Source: Rhizobium herbae (lineage in GTDB: Bacteria; Pseudomonadota; Alphaproteobacteria; Rhizobiales; Rhizobiaceae). From it: a stretch of DNA of 64,000 nt. The DNA lies in NCBI RefSeq assembly GCF_017873135.1, contig NZ_JAGGJV010000012.1, positions 124,001 to 188,000 of the forward strand. Reading direction: 5' to 3'. The notes beneath the pieces were generated by a model. That model was not told the origin of the DNA and did no database searches. It saw only the letters and a program-made list of their open reading frames with translations. Position 1 is the stretch's first letter. The number at the start of each line of letters is the position of its first letter. The position numbers were made by a program, and so were the translations under genes. Shown here in pieces: positions 1-9,520 of the stretch.

Positions 1-858
1 ATGGGCTACGAATACGAAGAAGGCGTCGACCCGACGGTTGTCGTCAACGGCTTCGATGGCTTGACGAAGGTCAACCTTGCCTCCGACGGTCTGGTTGCCA
101 AGGGGTCCACGACCGGAACCATGGGTGCAAACCTGAATTCGGCGGATGCCATCGGCACCGAATCCTCGACATCGCTCAGCGTCTTCGACAGCCAGGGCAA
201 CTCGCGTCTTCTCGATTTTGTCTACAGCAAGACTGGTGCGAACGCATGGAGCGTAGAAGTGCGTGATCGTACCTCCTACAGCGCCGGTCCGCCGGCCGTA
301 GGTGTCTTGGGTACCAAGGCACTGGCCTTCAACTCAGACGGCGAATTGACGACCACCCCGTCAACCTTGACAACGACCGCGATGGTCGGTCTTCCAGGCA
401 CCGGCGCAGATCTCAGCGCCCTGACGATCGATCTCGCCAAGACCACGCAGCTCGGCTACAAGTTCAATCCGGACGGTGGTACCATCGACGGCAATGCGCC
501 GAGCAAGGTGGCCGGCTACCAGATCGACGACGAAGGTATCGTCTTCGTCAAGTATGAAAACGGCGATCTCGATCCGCGCTATCGCGTCGCGCTTGCCAGC
601 GTCCAGAGCCCGGACAATCTCGTTCCGCAATCGGGCAACGTCTATTCGCAGGGTGTGGATTCAGGCGTCATCGTCACCGGTTTTGCCGGCTCCGGCGATT
701 TCGGCAGCATCCAGTCCGGCGCACTCGAAGGCTCCAACGTCGATATCGCCAACGAACTGACGGCGATGATCGAATCCCAGCGCAGCTACACCGCAAATTC
801 GAAGGTCTTCCAGACAGGCGCCGACCTGCTGGACGTTCTTGTGAACCTGAAGCGGTAA
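1..858 (+). CDS. flgE: Flagellar hook protein FlgE, C-terminal part
   Basis: C-terminal 285 residues of the hook protein, which polymerises outside the cell to form the universal joint between basal body and filament. The visible part covers the variable middle domain and the conserved C-terminal helix: the segment around NVDIANELTAMIESQRSY, then the NSKVFQTGADLLDVLVNLKR end, is the usual axial-protein motif that packs inside the hook. FlgE is normally about 400 residues or more, so the N-terminal portion lies upstream of the window. The ATG at base 1 is therefore probably an internal Met. flgK follows after 20 bp, which points to one operon. Confidence 0.93.
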   Translation: MGYEYEEGVDPTVVVNGFDGLTKVNLASDGLVAKGSTTGTMGANLNSADAIGTESSTSLSVFDSQGNSRLLDFVYSKTGANAWSVEVRDRTSYSAGPPAVGVLGTKALAFNSDGELTTTPSTLTTTAMVGLPGTGADLSALTIDLAKTTQLGYKFNPDGGTIDGNAPSKVAGYQIDDEGIVFVKYENGDLDPRYRVALASVQSPDNLVPQSGNVYSQGVDSGVIVTGFAGSGDFGSIQSGALEGSNVDIANELTAMIESQRSYTANSKVFQTGADLLDVLVNLKR

Positions 859-878
859 TTGAAAGTACAGGCTGAGTC

Positions 879-2327
879 ATGTCTCTGTCATCTGCGATAA
901 ACACCGCAAATTCGATCTTCAGCAACACGGCGCAGCAGACCGCGATCGTGTCGAAGAATATCGCGAATGCCAGCAACTCGGATTATTCGCGCCGGCTGGC
1001 GATGCTCGGTACCAGCGGCAATGGAGCGCAGGTCGTTTCCATCCAGCGGGCGCAGAATGACGCATTGCTCAAGCAGAACATGGTCAGCATCTCGCAGGCC
1101 TCCGCTCAAGGTACGCTTTTTGCGGGCCTGGAGACCTTGAAATCCGCGCTCGGCGGCAACGACTACGAAACGGCGCCATCCACCTATCTGGCGTCGTTTC
1201 GTGACAGCTTGCAGACTTTCGCCTCGACGCCCGGCAACACGACGGTCGCGGCAACGCTGGTGCAGGATGCCACCGATCTGGCGAACTCGCTCAACAAGAC
1301 CTCGACCTCCGTCCAGGACATGCGCCTGGAAGCCGACAAGGAGATTGCAAGTTCCGTCGATAAGCTCAACGGCTTGCTGGCGGATTTTGAAAAGGCCAAC
1401 AACGGCGTCCTGAGTGCAACGGCGTCAGGTGCAGACGCCAGCGATGCGCTCGATCAGCGCGACAAGCTGCTGCGCCAGATTTCCGAGATCGTCGGCATCT
1501 CGACGGTGACGCGGTCGAACAACGATACGGTCATCTATACGTCCGATGGCACGGTCCTTTTTGAAAACACGCCCCGCAAGGTGACCTTCCAAGCCACCTC
1601 GGGCTTTGGTGCGACGACGACCGGGCAGAAGGTCTATATCGACGGAGTTCCCGTCGCCGCCGGGGCTGGGGGGAATACCTCCGGAGAGGGAAAGCTCTCG
1701 ACGCTGCTGCAATTGCGCGATGAGATCGCGCCGAAATACCAGTCGCAGCTGGATGAGGTTGCGCGCGGTCTGGTCGAGCTCTTCAAGGAACAGAGCGGCG
1801 CCACCACTTTGCCGGGGCTCTTCACCTGGACGCCGGCGGTTCCGCCTGCAACCGTGCCACCCGCAGGGACAACCGTGCCCGGCATCGCCGCCACGCTGAA
1901 GGTCAATCCGCTGGCGCTGTCGAACCCGCTGCTTGTTCGCGACGGCGGCTTCAACGGCGCTGCCTATGTTCAGAATACAACAGGAAGCTCAGGTTACTCG
2001 GACCTCCTGGACAAGTTCACGGCAGCCATGGACGGCAATCTGGCATTCGACACCGCGACCGGCCTTGACGGAAGCACCAGCATTATGGACTTCGCAACCT
2101 CGTCGGTCGGCTGGCTCGAGGATTTGCGCAGCAGCGCCTCGACGGCAAACGACAACAAGGTCGCTTTGCTTTCGCGCACGCAGGAAGCCCTGAACAACGA
2201 GACCGGCGTCAGTATGGACGAGGAACTCTCGCTGCTGCTCGACCTGGAGCAATCCTACAAAGCATCGGCCAAACTGGTCAGTACCGTGGACGCCATGATG
2301 GCGGCACTTCTGGAAGCTGTGAGGTAA
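879..2327 (+). CDS. flgK: Flagellar hook-associated protein 1 FlgK
   Basis: Hook-filament junction protein (HAP1), 482 residues, exported through the flagellar type III gate. The N-terminal 45 residues (SLSSAINTANSIFSNTAQQT, then KNIANASNSDYSRR) are the conserved axial-protein helix. The C-terminus (VSMDEELSLLLDLEQSYKAS) is the matching terminal helix. The middle is variable, with a low-complexity Pro/Thr/Val stretch near residues 310-335. Length fits alphaproteobacterial FlgK. The gene lies 20 bp after flgE and ends 2 bp before flgL, so the three structural genes are very likely co-transcribed. Confidence 0.95.
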   Translation: MSLSSAINTANSIFSNTAQQTAIVSKNIANASNSDYSRRLAMLGTSGNGAQVVSIQRAQNDALLKQNMVSISQASAQGTLFAGLETLKSALGGNDYETAPSTYLASFRDSLQTFASTPGNTTVAATLVQDATDLANSLNKTSTSVQDMRLEADKEIASSVDKLNGLLADFEKANNGVLSATASGADASDALDQRDKLLRQISEIVGISTVTRSNNDTVIYTSDGTVLFENTPRKVTFQATSGFGATTTGQKVYIDGVPVAAGAGGNTSGEGKLSTLLQLRDEIAPKYQSQLDEVARGLVELFKEQSGATTLPGLFTWTPAVPPATVPPAGTTVPGIAATLKVNPLALSNPLLVRDGGFNGAAYVQNTTGSSGYSDLLDKFTAAMDGNLAFDTATGLDGSTSIMDFATSSVGWLEDLRSSASTANDNKVALLSRTQEALNNETGVSMDEELSLLLDLEQSYKASAKLVSTVDAMMAALLEAVR

Positions 2328-2329
2328 TC

Positions 2330-3412
2330 ATGAAGACGTCCTTCGTTTCAAATCTGGCTGTCCAGAACGCTATGCGGCTCACCATTCAGCAGAGCCAGTC
2401 CGAAGTTGTGAAGCTGCAGGCGGAAGTTACCACCGGCCGCCATGCCGATGTCGGCGTCGCGCTCGGCGGCTCCACGTCGCGCTCCCTCGACCTTCAGCGG
2501 GAAATGGCCCGAATGCAGACGCTGACCAGCACCAACGCCGTTGTCACGCAGCGCCTCGCCGCCTCGCAGGGAGCGCTTACGTCGGTTGCCGACGCCGCAC
2601 AATCGATCAATAAGGTTATGATCGGTTTGAGTGGAAGCAATTCGGCGGATCAGCTGACGATCGCCAAGACCGAGGTCACCAACGCGCTTTCGATCTTCAA
2701 CTCGGCGATTAACACCTCTTTCAATGGCGAATTTCTGTTCTCCGGCATCAACACCGACGTGAAGCCGATGATTGACTACAATAGTGCCGAGGGGGCTGCG
2801 GCCAAGGCGGCCTATAATACGGCTCTGACGACCTTCATGGGTGCGCAGGTGCCGCCGCTGACGGCGATGAACCAGTTTTCCAAAGCGCAGATGGAAGATT
2901 TCATCACCAACACGCTGGAGCCTATGTATGTCGATACCGACCCGGCTGCCGGGGATCAGTCGCGCTGGCAGACAGATTGGTCCAGCGCATCCGACCAGAC
3001 CATGACAAGCCGGATCTCGACGACGGAAGTGGTGCCGAGTTCGACGACCGCCAATTCCGACGGCATGCGCAAGTTCGCCCTGGCGAGCGTTATCGCCTCG
3101 GAACTGCTCGGTGCGGATGTCAGCTCCGAGGTTCGCTCCACGATAAGCGGGTCGGTGACCAGCTATATAGGCGAGGCCATCTCCGGAATCGACGCGCAGC
3201 GCAGCGATCTCGGTATCTCCGAAGCGCGGGTGAAGAAGGCCAACACCTCTCTTGCAGCGCAGATCAAGCTTGTGACGACTCATATTTCCGATCTTGAAGG
3301 TGTCGATACCTACGCGGCGTCAACGCGGATGAACACGCTGCTGACCCAGATCGAAACCTCCTACACGCTGACCTCGCGGCTTCAGCAACTGAGTTTGATA
3401 AACTACCTCTGA
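2330..3412 (+). CDS. flgL: Flagellar hook-filament junction protein 3 FlgL
   Basis: HAP3, 360 residues, the flagellin-related adaptor between FlgK and the filament. The N-terminus (residues 1-60) and the C-terminal 80 residues (DLGISEARVKKANTSLAAQI, then YTLTSRLQQLSLINYL) have the coiled-coil character of the flagellin superfamily. The start ATG comes 2 bp after the flgK stop, and its GAGG ribosome site lies inside the end of flgK, so translation is probably coupled. Next in the operon is flaF. Confidence 0.93.
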   Translation: MKTSFVSNLAVQNAMRLTIQQSQSEVVKLQAEVTTGRHADVGVALGGSTSRSLDLQREMARMQTLTSTNAVVTQRLAASQGALTSVADAAQSINKVMIGLSGSNSADQLTIAKTEVTNALSIFNSAINTSFNGEFLFSGINTDVKPMIDYNSAEGAAAKAAYNTALTTFMGAQVPPLTAMNQFSKAQMEDFITNTLEPMYVDTDPAAGDQSRWQTDWSSASDQTMTSRISTTEVVPSSTTANSDGMRKFALASVIASELLGADVSSEVRSTISGSVTSYIGEAISGIDAQRSDLGISEARVKKANTSLAAQIKLVTTHISDLEGVDTYAASTRMNTLLTQIETSYTLTSRLQQLSLINYL

Positions 3413-3449
3413 TGAGATGAGGAACCGGACAAACATGAGGGATGTCTGA

Positions 3450-3797
3450 ATGTATCAGTTTTCTTACGCCGAGATCATGGAGGACGGCGTCGCCGACTCC
3501 AAGGATCGCGAACGGCAGGTACTCGACCGCTCGATTGCGCTGCTTGCAGCTGCAAAACAGCAGAAAGGGTATTCGAGGGAGGCCATCGAGGCGATTTACT
3601 ACACAAGGCGCGTCTGGATCCGGTTCATCGAGGATCTTCGCGCTTCGGACAATCAGCTGAACGATGAGCTGCGCGCCAACCTTATTTCCATAGCCATCTG
3701 GATCTTGGGCGAGACGGAAAAGATTCGCAAACGCGAGTCCTCGAACTTCCAGGGCATCATAGACATCACAACCATCATCAGGGATGGACTCAAATGA
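3450..3797 (+). CDS. flaF: Flagellar biosynthesis regulator FlaF
   Basis: 115-residue alphaproteobacterial FlaF. In Caulobacter and relatives FlaF is required for flagellin synthesis and secretion and works against FlbT. The sequence is all-helical and matches the family in length, with the typical [20 protein letters not shown] opening. A GAGGGA ribosome site stands 7 bp before the ATG. The last codons overlap the flbT start (ATGA), giving translational coupling of the two regulators. Confidence 0.9.
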   Translation: MYQFSYAEIMEDGVADSKDRERQVLDRSIALLAAAKQQKGYSREAIEAIYYTRRVWIRFIEDLRASDNQLNDELRANLISIAIWILGETEKIRKRESSNFQGIIDITTIIRDGLK

Positions 3798-4243
3798 AAA
3801 GCACACTGCGTATTTCGCTGAAGTCGGGCGAACGGATTTTTGTCAACGGGGCGGTGTTGCGTGTCGACCGTAAGGTTGCAGTCGAGTTCCTGAATGACGT
3901 GACATTCCTGCTCGAGAACCATGTTCTGCAGCCGGAAGATGCGACGACTCCCCTGAAACAGCTCTATTTCATCGCCCAGATGATCCTGATCAATCCGGAA
4001 GGCGCCGAGCAGTCGACGAACATGTTCCGCAAGTCGGTCATCATGCTTCTCAATTGCTTCAAGAACGACGAGGTCGTCTCGGAGCTCAAGAAGATCGACG
4101 GCATGGTAACCCAGGGGCGCGCCTTCGACGCACTGAAGGCGATCCGCGGTCTCTACGCGGTCGAAGACAAGATTCTGAACAACCAGGAAATCACCCCGGC
4201 AACGATCGAACAGATTCGCAAGGAGATTGCACCATGGCGGTAA
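3794..4243 (+). CDS. flbT: Flagellin mRNA translation repressor FlbT
   Basis: 149 residues, FlbT family. FlbT binds the 5' leader of flagellin mRNA and represses or promotes its translation depending on species, coupling filament synthesis to hook completion. The conserved opening ([20 protein letters not shown]) and the segment [13 protein letters not shown] are visible. It overlaps flaF by 4 bp and flgD by 10 bp, so flaF-flbT-flgD form a tightly coupled unit. Confidence 0.92.
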   Translation: MKSTLRISLKSGERIFVNGAVLRVDRKVAVEFLNDVTFLLENHVLQPEDATTPLKQLYFIAQMILINPEGAEQSTNMFRKSVIMLLNCFKNDEVVSELKKIDGMVTQGRAFDALKAIRGLYAVEDKILNNQEITPATIEQIRKEIAPWR

Positions 4244-4647
4244 GCGGCGTCACATCAACCGGCAGCTACATCCCCACGGCATCCGGAACGGAATCGGGCA
4301 CGGACGCGGCTTCGGCCAGCCTCAACTACGACAGCTTCCTGAAGCTGCTTGTGGCCCAGATGAAAAACCAGGATCCGACCGAGCCGATGGATTCGACGGA
4401 GCAGATCGCGCAGCTCGCGACCTTCTCGCAGGTCGAACAGACGATCAAGACCAATACCAATCTCGAGAGCCTCCTGCAGCGCACCTCGCTCAGCGAAGCC
4501 AATGCGGTCATTGGCAAGACGGTGACGAGCGCCGACGGCAAGACAACTGGTGTCGTGAAGGAAGTGAAGCTATACTCGGATGGAATCATCGCGGTGCTTG
4601 ATACCGGCAAGGAGCTTGTCGTAGGCCCGGGTGTTACCGTAAAGTGA
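4234..4647 (+). CDS. flgD: Flagellar hook assembly scaffold FlgD
   Basis: 137 residues, hook-capping protein that helps FlgE subunits fold at the growing tip. The FlgD core is clear at residues 29-60: [20 protein letters not shown] followed by [18 protein letters not shown] chose the ATG at 4234, inside the end of flbT, because the conserved FlgD N-terminus begins there; the longer upstream reading frame only shadows flbT. The protein is short compared with enterobacterial FlgD (about 230 residues) and lacks most of the C-terminal region, as is usual in rhizobia. Confidence 0.92.
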   Translation: MAVSGVTSTGSYIPTASGTESGTDAASASLNYDSFLKLLVAQMKNQDPTEPMDSTEQIAQLATFSQVEQTIKTNTNLESLLQRTSLSEANAVIGKTVTSADGKTTGVVKEVKLYSDGIIAVLDTGKELVVGPGVTVK

Positions 4648-4653
4648 TAGCTC

Positions 4654-4920
4654 ATGAATGAGGCTGATGCCCTCGATATCGTACAGGCGGCGATCTGGAC
4701 CGTGGTCGTCGCTTCCGGGCCAGCCGTCCTCGCCGCCATGGTGGTGGGCGTCGTCATCGCCTTCATTCAGGCGCTGACCCAGGTGCAGGAAATGACCCTG
4801 ACCTTTGTGCCGAAAATCCTCGCCGTCCTGGTGACGGTCGCACTATCAGCCTCTTTCGTCGGTTCGCAGATTTCCATCTTCACCGATGTCGTCTTCTCCC
4901 GCATTCAAAGCGGCTTTTGA
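4654..4920 (+). CDS. fliQ: Flagellar export gate protein FliQ
   Basis: 88 residues, small inner-membrane subunit of the FliPQR export gate. Two hydrophobic helices are visible (about residues 15-38 and 52-76), along with the family segment ALTQVQEMTLTFVPKI between them. It starts 6 bp after flgD. The next gene, flhA, is separated by about 180 bp that contains hairpins. Confidence 0.94.
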   Translation: MNEADALDIVQAAIWTVVVASGPAVLAAMVVGVVIAFIQALTQVQEMTLTFVPKILAVLVTVALSASFVGSQISIFTDVVFSRIQSGF

Positions 4921-5035
4921 TGAGGCAGGCCGCCGTCTTGGGCGGACTTTGAATAACCATGGACGCTGCGAAAAGCGCGTCCGCTTCCTTCTTTCAGACA
5001 ATGATGCCACCTTCGCGCAAGTTTGGTGCGTTAGG

Positions 5036-5060
5036 CCTGCTGCTTAGTTTGGGCAGCAGG
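5036..5060 (+). promoter_or_regulatory. Hairpin between fliQ and flhA that could mask an upstream flhA start
   Basis: CCTGCTGC (5036-5043) and GCAGCAGG (5053-5060) form a perfect 8-bp stem with a 9-nt loop. The right arm contains AGCAGG, the only ribosome-site-like sequence for the alternative flhA ATG at 5066. A second GGACGC...GCGTCC hairpin occurs shortly before, at about 4961-4982. A role in controlling FlhA translation is inference. Confidence 0.4.
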
Positions 5061-5101
5061 TATGAATGCTGTCCGCCTCTCATGAAGAGACGGAATTTCC
5101 G

Positions 5102-7189
5102 ATGGCACAACCTCCTGCTCTGATCATTCCGAAAGTCGCGCCCAAAGGCCGGGATATTGGCTTTGCGCTCGGCATCGTAGCGATCCTGTCGATCCTCTTT
5201 CTGCCGATACCGCCGTTTCTGATCGACATCGGGCTGGCCTTTTCCATCGCATTCTCCGTTCTCATCCTGATGGTTTCCCTGTGGATCCAGAAGCCGCTGG
5301 ATTTCTCGTCCTTTCCCGTCATCCTGCTGATCTCGACGATGACCCGCCTGTCGCTCAATATCGCGACGACGCGCGTCATTCTTTCGCACGGGCATGAGGG
5401 ACATGATGCGGCCGGTGGCGTCATCGCCGGCTTCGCCGAACTCGTCATGGGCGGCGATTTCGTCATCGGTCTGATCGTCTTTTTGATCCTGATCACGGTG
5501 AATTTCATCGTCATCACCAAGGGCGCCACGCGTATCGCGGAAGTCGGCGCCCGCTTCACCCTGGATGCCATCCCCGGCAAGCAGATGTCGATCGACGCCG
5601 ACCTCTCGGCCGGTCTGATCGACGAGAAGGAAGCGCAACGCCGCCGGCGCGAGCTGGAAGAGGAAAGCTCGTTCTTCGGCTCCATGGACGGTGCCTCGAA
5701 GTTCGTGCGCGGCGACGCCATCGCCGGCCTGCTGATCACCGCCATCAACGTCTTCGGCGGCATCATCATCGGTTACGTCCGCCACGACATGTCGATCGGC
5801 GAGGCCGCCGACGTTTTTGTCAAGCTGTCGGTTGGTGACGGTCTGGTTTCCCAGATCCCCGCGCTGATCGTATCGCTGGCCGCAGGCCTGCTCGTGTCGC
5901 GCGGCGGCACCTCGGGTTCTACCGACCAGGCGGTGGTCAACCAGCTTGCCGGTTATCCGCGCGCCCTCATGGTCGCGTCCGGTCTTATCCTCATGCTTGC
6001 CTTCATGCCGGGTCTTCCCTTTGTCCCGTTTGCTGTCCTGGGCGGCGGCATGGCCTTTCTGAGCTGGGTAATTCCCCGTCAGCTGGAGGCGGCCAACAAG
6101 CTCAAGCGCGATCAGGATCAGCAGACGGCGCAGCACAAGACGGACAGCGAAAAGGACTCGGTCAAGTCGGTTCTGAAGACATCGGAAATCGAACTGCTGC
6201 TGGGCAAGCAGGTATCGACACGTCTTCTCGGCGCGCATCAGGAACTGGCGTTCCGCGTCGGCAAGATGCGCCGCAAGTTCGCTGGCCAATACGGTCTGAT
6301 CGTTCCGGAAATCAAGGTTTCGGATGACATCAGCATTCCAGACAAGGCCTATCACATCCGCATCCACGGCACGACGATTGCCTCGAACACGGTTCGTGTC
6401 GGCGAAGTCATCGTTGTCACCGGCGGCGGCCGCAAGCCGAGCGTTCCGGGGGACGACATCCGCGAGCCCGCTTTCGGCATGCCGGCCGTGTCGATCCTCG
6501 AAACCTTTACCGAGGATCTGAAGCGCGAAGGCTTCCATCCGATCGACAACGTCTCCGTGGTGCTGACGCATCTCTCCGAAGTCATCCGCAACAACCTGCC
6601 GCAGCTTCTCTCCTACAAGGATGTGAAGATCCTGATCGAACGGCTCGATCCGGAATATCGCAAGCTGGCCGACGAAATCTGCACCTCGCACATGTCCTAT
6701 TCCGGTCTGCAGGCGGTGCTGAAACTGTTGCTTGCCGAGCGCGTCTCCATCCGCAACCTGCATCTGATTCTCGAAGCGGTCGCCGAACTCGCGCCGCATG
6801 TGAGGAAGACCGAGCAGATCGTCGAGCATGTGCGCGTGCGCATGTCGCAACAGCTGTGCGGCGATCTCGCCGACAACGGCACGCTGCGCGTCCTGCGCCT
6901 CGGCAACAAGTGGGACATGGTCTTCCACCAGGCGCTGAAGCGCGACGCCAAAGGCGAGATTGTCGAATTCGACATCGACCCGCGCCATCTGGAGGAGTTC
7001 AGCGAGCAGGCGACCAAGGTTATCCGTGAACATCTCGACCGCGGCATGCCGTTCGTACTGGTAAGTTCGCCCGAATCCCGCTCTTATGTGCGCATGATCA
7101 TCGAGCGTCTTTTTGCAACATTGCCGGTTCTCTCGCATGTCGAGCTTGCCAAGGGCCTCGAGATAAAGATCATTGGCTCGATCTCATGA
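5102..7189 (+). CDS. flhA: Flagellar type III export protein FlhA
   Basis: Largest export-gate component, which forms the nonameric ring that docks chaperone-substrate complexes. From ATG 5102 it is 695 residues, the usual family length. Residues 1-330 carry about eight membrane helices and the FHIPEP-type loop ([20 protein letters not shown] region, then [20 protein letters not shown]). Residues 345-695 are the cytosolic domain. An in-frame ATG at 5066 would add 12 residues. I prefer 5102 because the conserved start MAQPPAL begins there, although its ribosome site (GGAA, 6 bp upstream) is weak. The 3' end overlaps fliR by 4 bp. Confidence 0.95.
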   Translation: MAQPPALIIPKVAPKGRDIGFALGIVAILSILFLPIPPFLIDIGLAFSIAFSVLILMVSLWIQKPLDFSSFPVILLISTMTRLSLNIATTRVILSHGHEGHDAAGGVIAGFAELVMGGDFVIGLIVFLILITVNFIVITKGATRIAEVGARFTLDAIPGKQMSIDADLSAGLIDEKEAQRRRRELEEESSFFGSMDGASKFVRGDAIAGLLITAINVFGGIIIGYVRHDMSIGEAADVFVKLSVGDGLVSQIPALIVSLAAGLLVSRGGTSGSTDQAVVNQLAGYPRALMVASGLILMLAFMPGLPFVPFAVLGGGMAFLSWVIPRQLEAANKLKRDQDQQTAQHKTDSEKDSVKSVLKTSEIELLLGKQVSTRLLGAHQELAFRVGKMRRKFAGQYGLIVPEIKVSDDISIPDKAYHIRIHGTTIASNTVRVGEVIVVTGGGRKPSVPGDDIREPAFGMPAVSILETFTEDLKREGFHPIDNVSVVLTHLSEVIRNNLPQLLSYKDVKILIERLDPEYRKLADEICTSHMSYSGLQAVLKLLLAERVSIRNLHLILEAVAELAPHVRKTEQIVEHVRVRMSQQLCGDLADNGTLRVLRLGNKWDMVFHQALKRDAKGEIVEFDIDPRHLEEFSEQATKVIREHLDRGMPFVLVSSPESRSYVRMIIERLFATLPVLSHVELAKGLEIKIIGSIS

Positions 7190-7938
7190 TTTCCGATCCG
7201 GAAGGCACAGTGCTGGCGCTCTTCGCCGCATTCTGCCGGATCGGCGCCTGCATCATGGTCATGCCCGGATTCTCGACGGCGCGCGTATCTGTCCAGATCC
7301 GCATCTTCGTTGCGCTGGCGATCTCGATGGCGGTCCTGCCGATCATGTGGAACGAGATCTATCCGCAGATTTCCGGCAAGGGGCATACCTATATCTACAT
7401 CGTCGCCACGGAGACTGTCATCGGCAGCGTTATCGGCCTGATCGCCCGCTACTACGTGCTCGGTCTGCAATTCACCGGCACCGTGATTACGATGATGATC
7501 GGCTTCAACGCGCCGCCGGCCTCCGATGTCCTTGAAGACACGGCCGAGAACCAGCTGACCAATCTGATCAGCTTTGCCGGTTTGATGGTTCTGTTCATGC
7601 TCGATTTCCACCACGTCATCCTGTCGAGCATTGTCGATTCCTACAAGGTGATGCCGCTCGGCGCCGGATTCGATCCGCAAGGCGTCCTTATCACCCTCAC
7701 CAACGCGCTGGAGACGACGTTTTACATCATGCTGCGGCTGGCCAGCCCCTTCATTATCTATGGCCTTCTGTTCAACGTCGCCGTCGGCATGGTCAACAAG
7801 CTGGCGGCGCAGATGCCGCTCTATTTCATCTCGCTGCCGTACCTGATCATGGGCGGTATGTTTCTCCTCTATCTCGGTATCGCAGCGATGCTGAAGCTGT
7901 TTGCCGACGGCTTCGGCCCGATGATGCAAGGGAGCTAG
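7186..7938 (+). CDS. fliR: Flagellar export gate protein FliR
   Basis: 250 residues, multi-spanning component of the FliPQR gate. At least five hydrophobic segments are visible, with the family motif [20 protein letters not shown]-like region near residues 105-128. The ATGA overlap with flhA indicates translational coupling. Together with fliQ and flhA it supplies most of the export gate; fliP, flhB and the ATPase genes must lie elsewhere. Confidence 0.94.
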   Translation: MISDPEGTVLALFAAFCRIGACIMVMPGFSTARVSVQIRIFVALAISMAVLPIMWNEIYPQISGKGHTYIYIVATETVIGSVIGLIARYYVLGLQFTGTVITMMIGFNAPPASDVLEDTAENQLTNLISFAGLMVLFMLDFHHVILSSIVDSYKVMPLGAGFDPQGVLITLTNALETTFYIMLRLASPFIIYGLLFNVAVGMVNKLAAQMPLYFISLPYLIMGGMFLLYLGIAAMLKLFADGFGPMMQGS

Positions 7939-7940
7939 CG

Positions 7941-8357
7941 ATGACGAAAAGCCGGTCGGAAAAACTCAAGCGCCTCGTCGCCGTGCAGCGGCACCTGGAG
8001 CAGATGGCGGAAAGCGAATTGGCCGAAACCGCCAGGCAGCGCCGCGATCTCGCCGAAACCATCGATGTCGTGGCCGATGCCATGGGATCTGCAAGCCCGC
8101 TGCATGCGATGTTTTCCGGGCATTATGCCTCGCAACTCGGCCGTCTTGCGCAGAAGGACCAGATGCTGCTCGGCATCCAGCAGGGGCACGAAACCCGCGT
8201 TCTCAAGGAACGGGCCAAGGGCGACCGGCTGGAGGAAAACATGAAGGAGGCGCGTGTCCTGGAGGACCGCACCGAGGCCGACAATGCCATCTACGACCTC
8301 GTCGATCAGCATATGATGAGCGGATCACCAGCTTCCGGTAAGGTTGGCCGGTCATAG
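7941..8357 (+). CDS. Flagellar-cluster coiled-coil protein, unknown function
   Basis: 138 residues, starting 2 bp after the fliR stop with a GGGAG ribosome site. No signal peptide or membrane segment. Residues 1-50 and 70-115 are charged and heptad-rich (SEKLKRLVAVQRHLEQMAES; ETRVLKERAKGDRLEENMKE), so the protein is probably an antiparallel coiled coil. Size, charge and place in the operon recall FliJ, the export-ATPase stalk protein, but I see no diagnostic motif. Rhizobial flagellar operons carry a similar gene here. Function is inferred only from context. Confidence 0.75.
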   Translation: MTKSRSEKLKRLVAVQRHLEQMAESELAETARQRRDLAETIDVVADAMGSASPLHAMFSGHYASQLGRLAQKDQMLLGIQQGHETRVLKERAKGDRLEENMKEARVLEDRTEADNAIYDLVDQHMMSGSPASGKVGRS

Positions 8358-8478
8358 TGCGGCTTCAGGGCCGGGTGTCTGTGCGTCCGGACCGCTTGTT
8401 TAAACTGCTGAAATTGTGGAGTTATCGCTGGCGCTGATACAAGCGTCGCTTGGGCTCCGTGACCGAGAGGGACACCGC

Positions 8479-9045
8479 ATGGCTATTTCTCCTCCAAGCG
8501 ACCTGGTGATGGATGTCGTGCGCGCCGCCGATCCGGCGGAAGTGCAGGAAGCACAGGCGCGTCTGAAGGCCAATCGCGCCGCTTTTCAGGCGACGAGCCT
8601 TGCCGAAAACGGAAACGGCTTTGCCAACACGGTCGCAGTTCTGAAACAGGACAGCGCGACCAACAGTCTCGGCGACATCAACAATCGTGCCGAGGCCAAG
8701 AAAATTCCGGAGAGCTACCGCAAGTTCGAGGCCATGGTGCTGCAGAACTTCGTGAAGTCGATGCTGCCCACCGAAAGCGAAGAGATCTACGGCAAAGGCA
8801 CGGCCGGTGACATGTGGAAGAGCATGATGGCCGAGCAGATCGGCAACGTCATGGCGCAGGGCGACGGCGTCGGCATTGCCGAGAGCATGGTAACGGACCG
8901 TATCGTCGGCTCGGAAGGTCCTGACCGGGTGAACGCATCGCTCGACGGCAATGACAACAATGTCGCGCTGAGCATGGTGCAGGAATACGAACGCAAGGCC
9001 GTCGCCAATTTCATGGGAACCGAAGACAAGAGCGGACAAGCTTGA
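8479..9045 (+). CDS. Rod-binding (FlgJ N-terminal / CheL-like) protein
   Basis: 188 residues from ATG 8479, which has a GAGAGGG ribosome site 8 bp upstream; the in-frame extension to 8416 has no such site. Residues 75-145 match the rod-binding domain of FlgJ: YRKFEAMVLQNFVKSMLP, then GDMWKSMMAEQIGNVMAQ. The muramidase domain of enterobacterial FlgJ is absent, as in Caulobacter CheL. Expected role: periplasmic scaffold for rod assembly. The N-terminal 70 residues are poorly conserved. Confidence 0.82.
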   Translation: MAISPPSDLVMDVVRAADPAEVQEAQARLKANRAAFQATSLAENGNGFANTVAVLKQDSATNSLGDINNRAEAKKIPESYRKFEAMVLQNFVKSMLPTESEEIYGKGTAGDMWKSMMAEQIGNVMAQGDGVGIAESMVTDRIVGSEGPDRVNASLDGNDNNVALSMVQEYERKAVANFMGTEDKSGQA

Positions 9046-9151
9046 GGTTGTCCGGGCGGATAGCCCGGGCCGGCCAGATACAGAAGTTTCGCGCACACGT
9101 CACGCCAAGGGCCAAGACCCGCGTGCCGCTAGCGCCAACGGGAGCCAAATA

Positions 9152-9520
9152 ATGGAAGTTGCAGCATCGAGTGACGTGCGTATCCAGAACGTGTTGGGGC
9201 GTCTCGAAATGATCCTCGACAACGAGAACACCCGGATCGGCATTGATCCAAGCTTCGATCTGAAGGCGTCGAATGCGCGCAAGAGCCGGTGCCTGTATGA
9301 ACTGACGATGTTGCATCGCGACGCTTCGCCGAACGAGATTTCGCCGTCCTTCGTCTCGCAGACGCGTCATATCAAAACCAAGCTGATGGCGAATTCGCAG
9401 AAGGTGAATGCGCATATGGAAGCCTGCCGATCGGTCGTCGATCTTCTGAAAACTGCAGTGCAGGACGCGGACGCGGACGGCATCTATTCCGAACAGCAGT
9501 TCCGCTACGGCGATTTCTGA
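9152..9520 (+). CDS. Flagellar-cluster protein, possibly a FlgN-type export chaperone
   Basis: 122 residues, mostly helical and soluble, with a GGGAG ribosome site 7 bp before the ATG. The segments RIQNVLGRLEMILDNEN and RCLYELTMLHRDAS resemble the helices of FlgN-like chaperones for FlgK and FlgL, and flgK/flgL are in the same operon. I cannot confirm the family by eye, so this is an inference. It overlaps the next gene by one base (TGATG), indicating coupling. Confidence 0.65.
   Translation: MEVAASSDVRIQNVLGRLEMILDNENTRIGIDPSFDLKASNARKSRCLYELTMLHRDASPNEISPSFVSQTRHIKTKLMANSQKVNAHMEACRSVVDLLKTAVQDADADGIYSEQQFRYGDF

Noticed and set aside
4994-7138. 714-codon open frame on the minus strand opposite flhA
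   Set aside because: It mirrors flhA, has no ribosome site or recognisable domain, and its His/Asp/Arg-rich composition is what antisense reading of GC-rich codons gives.
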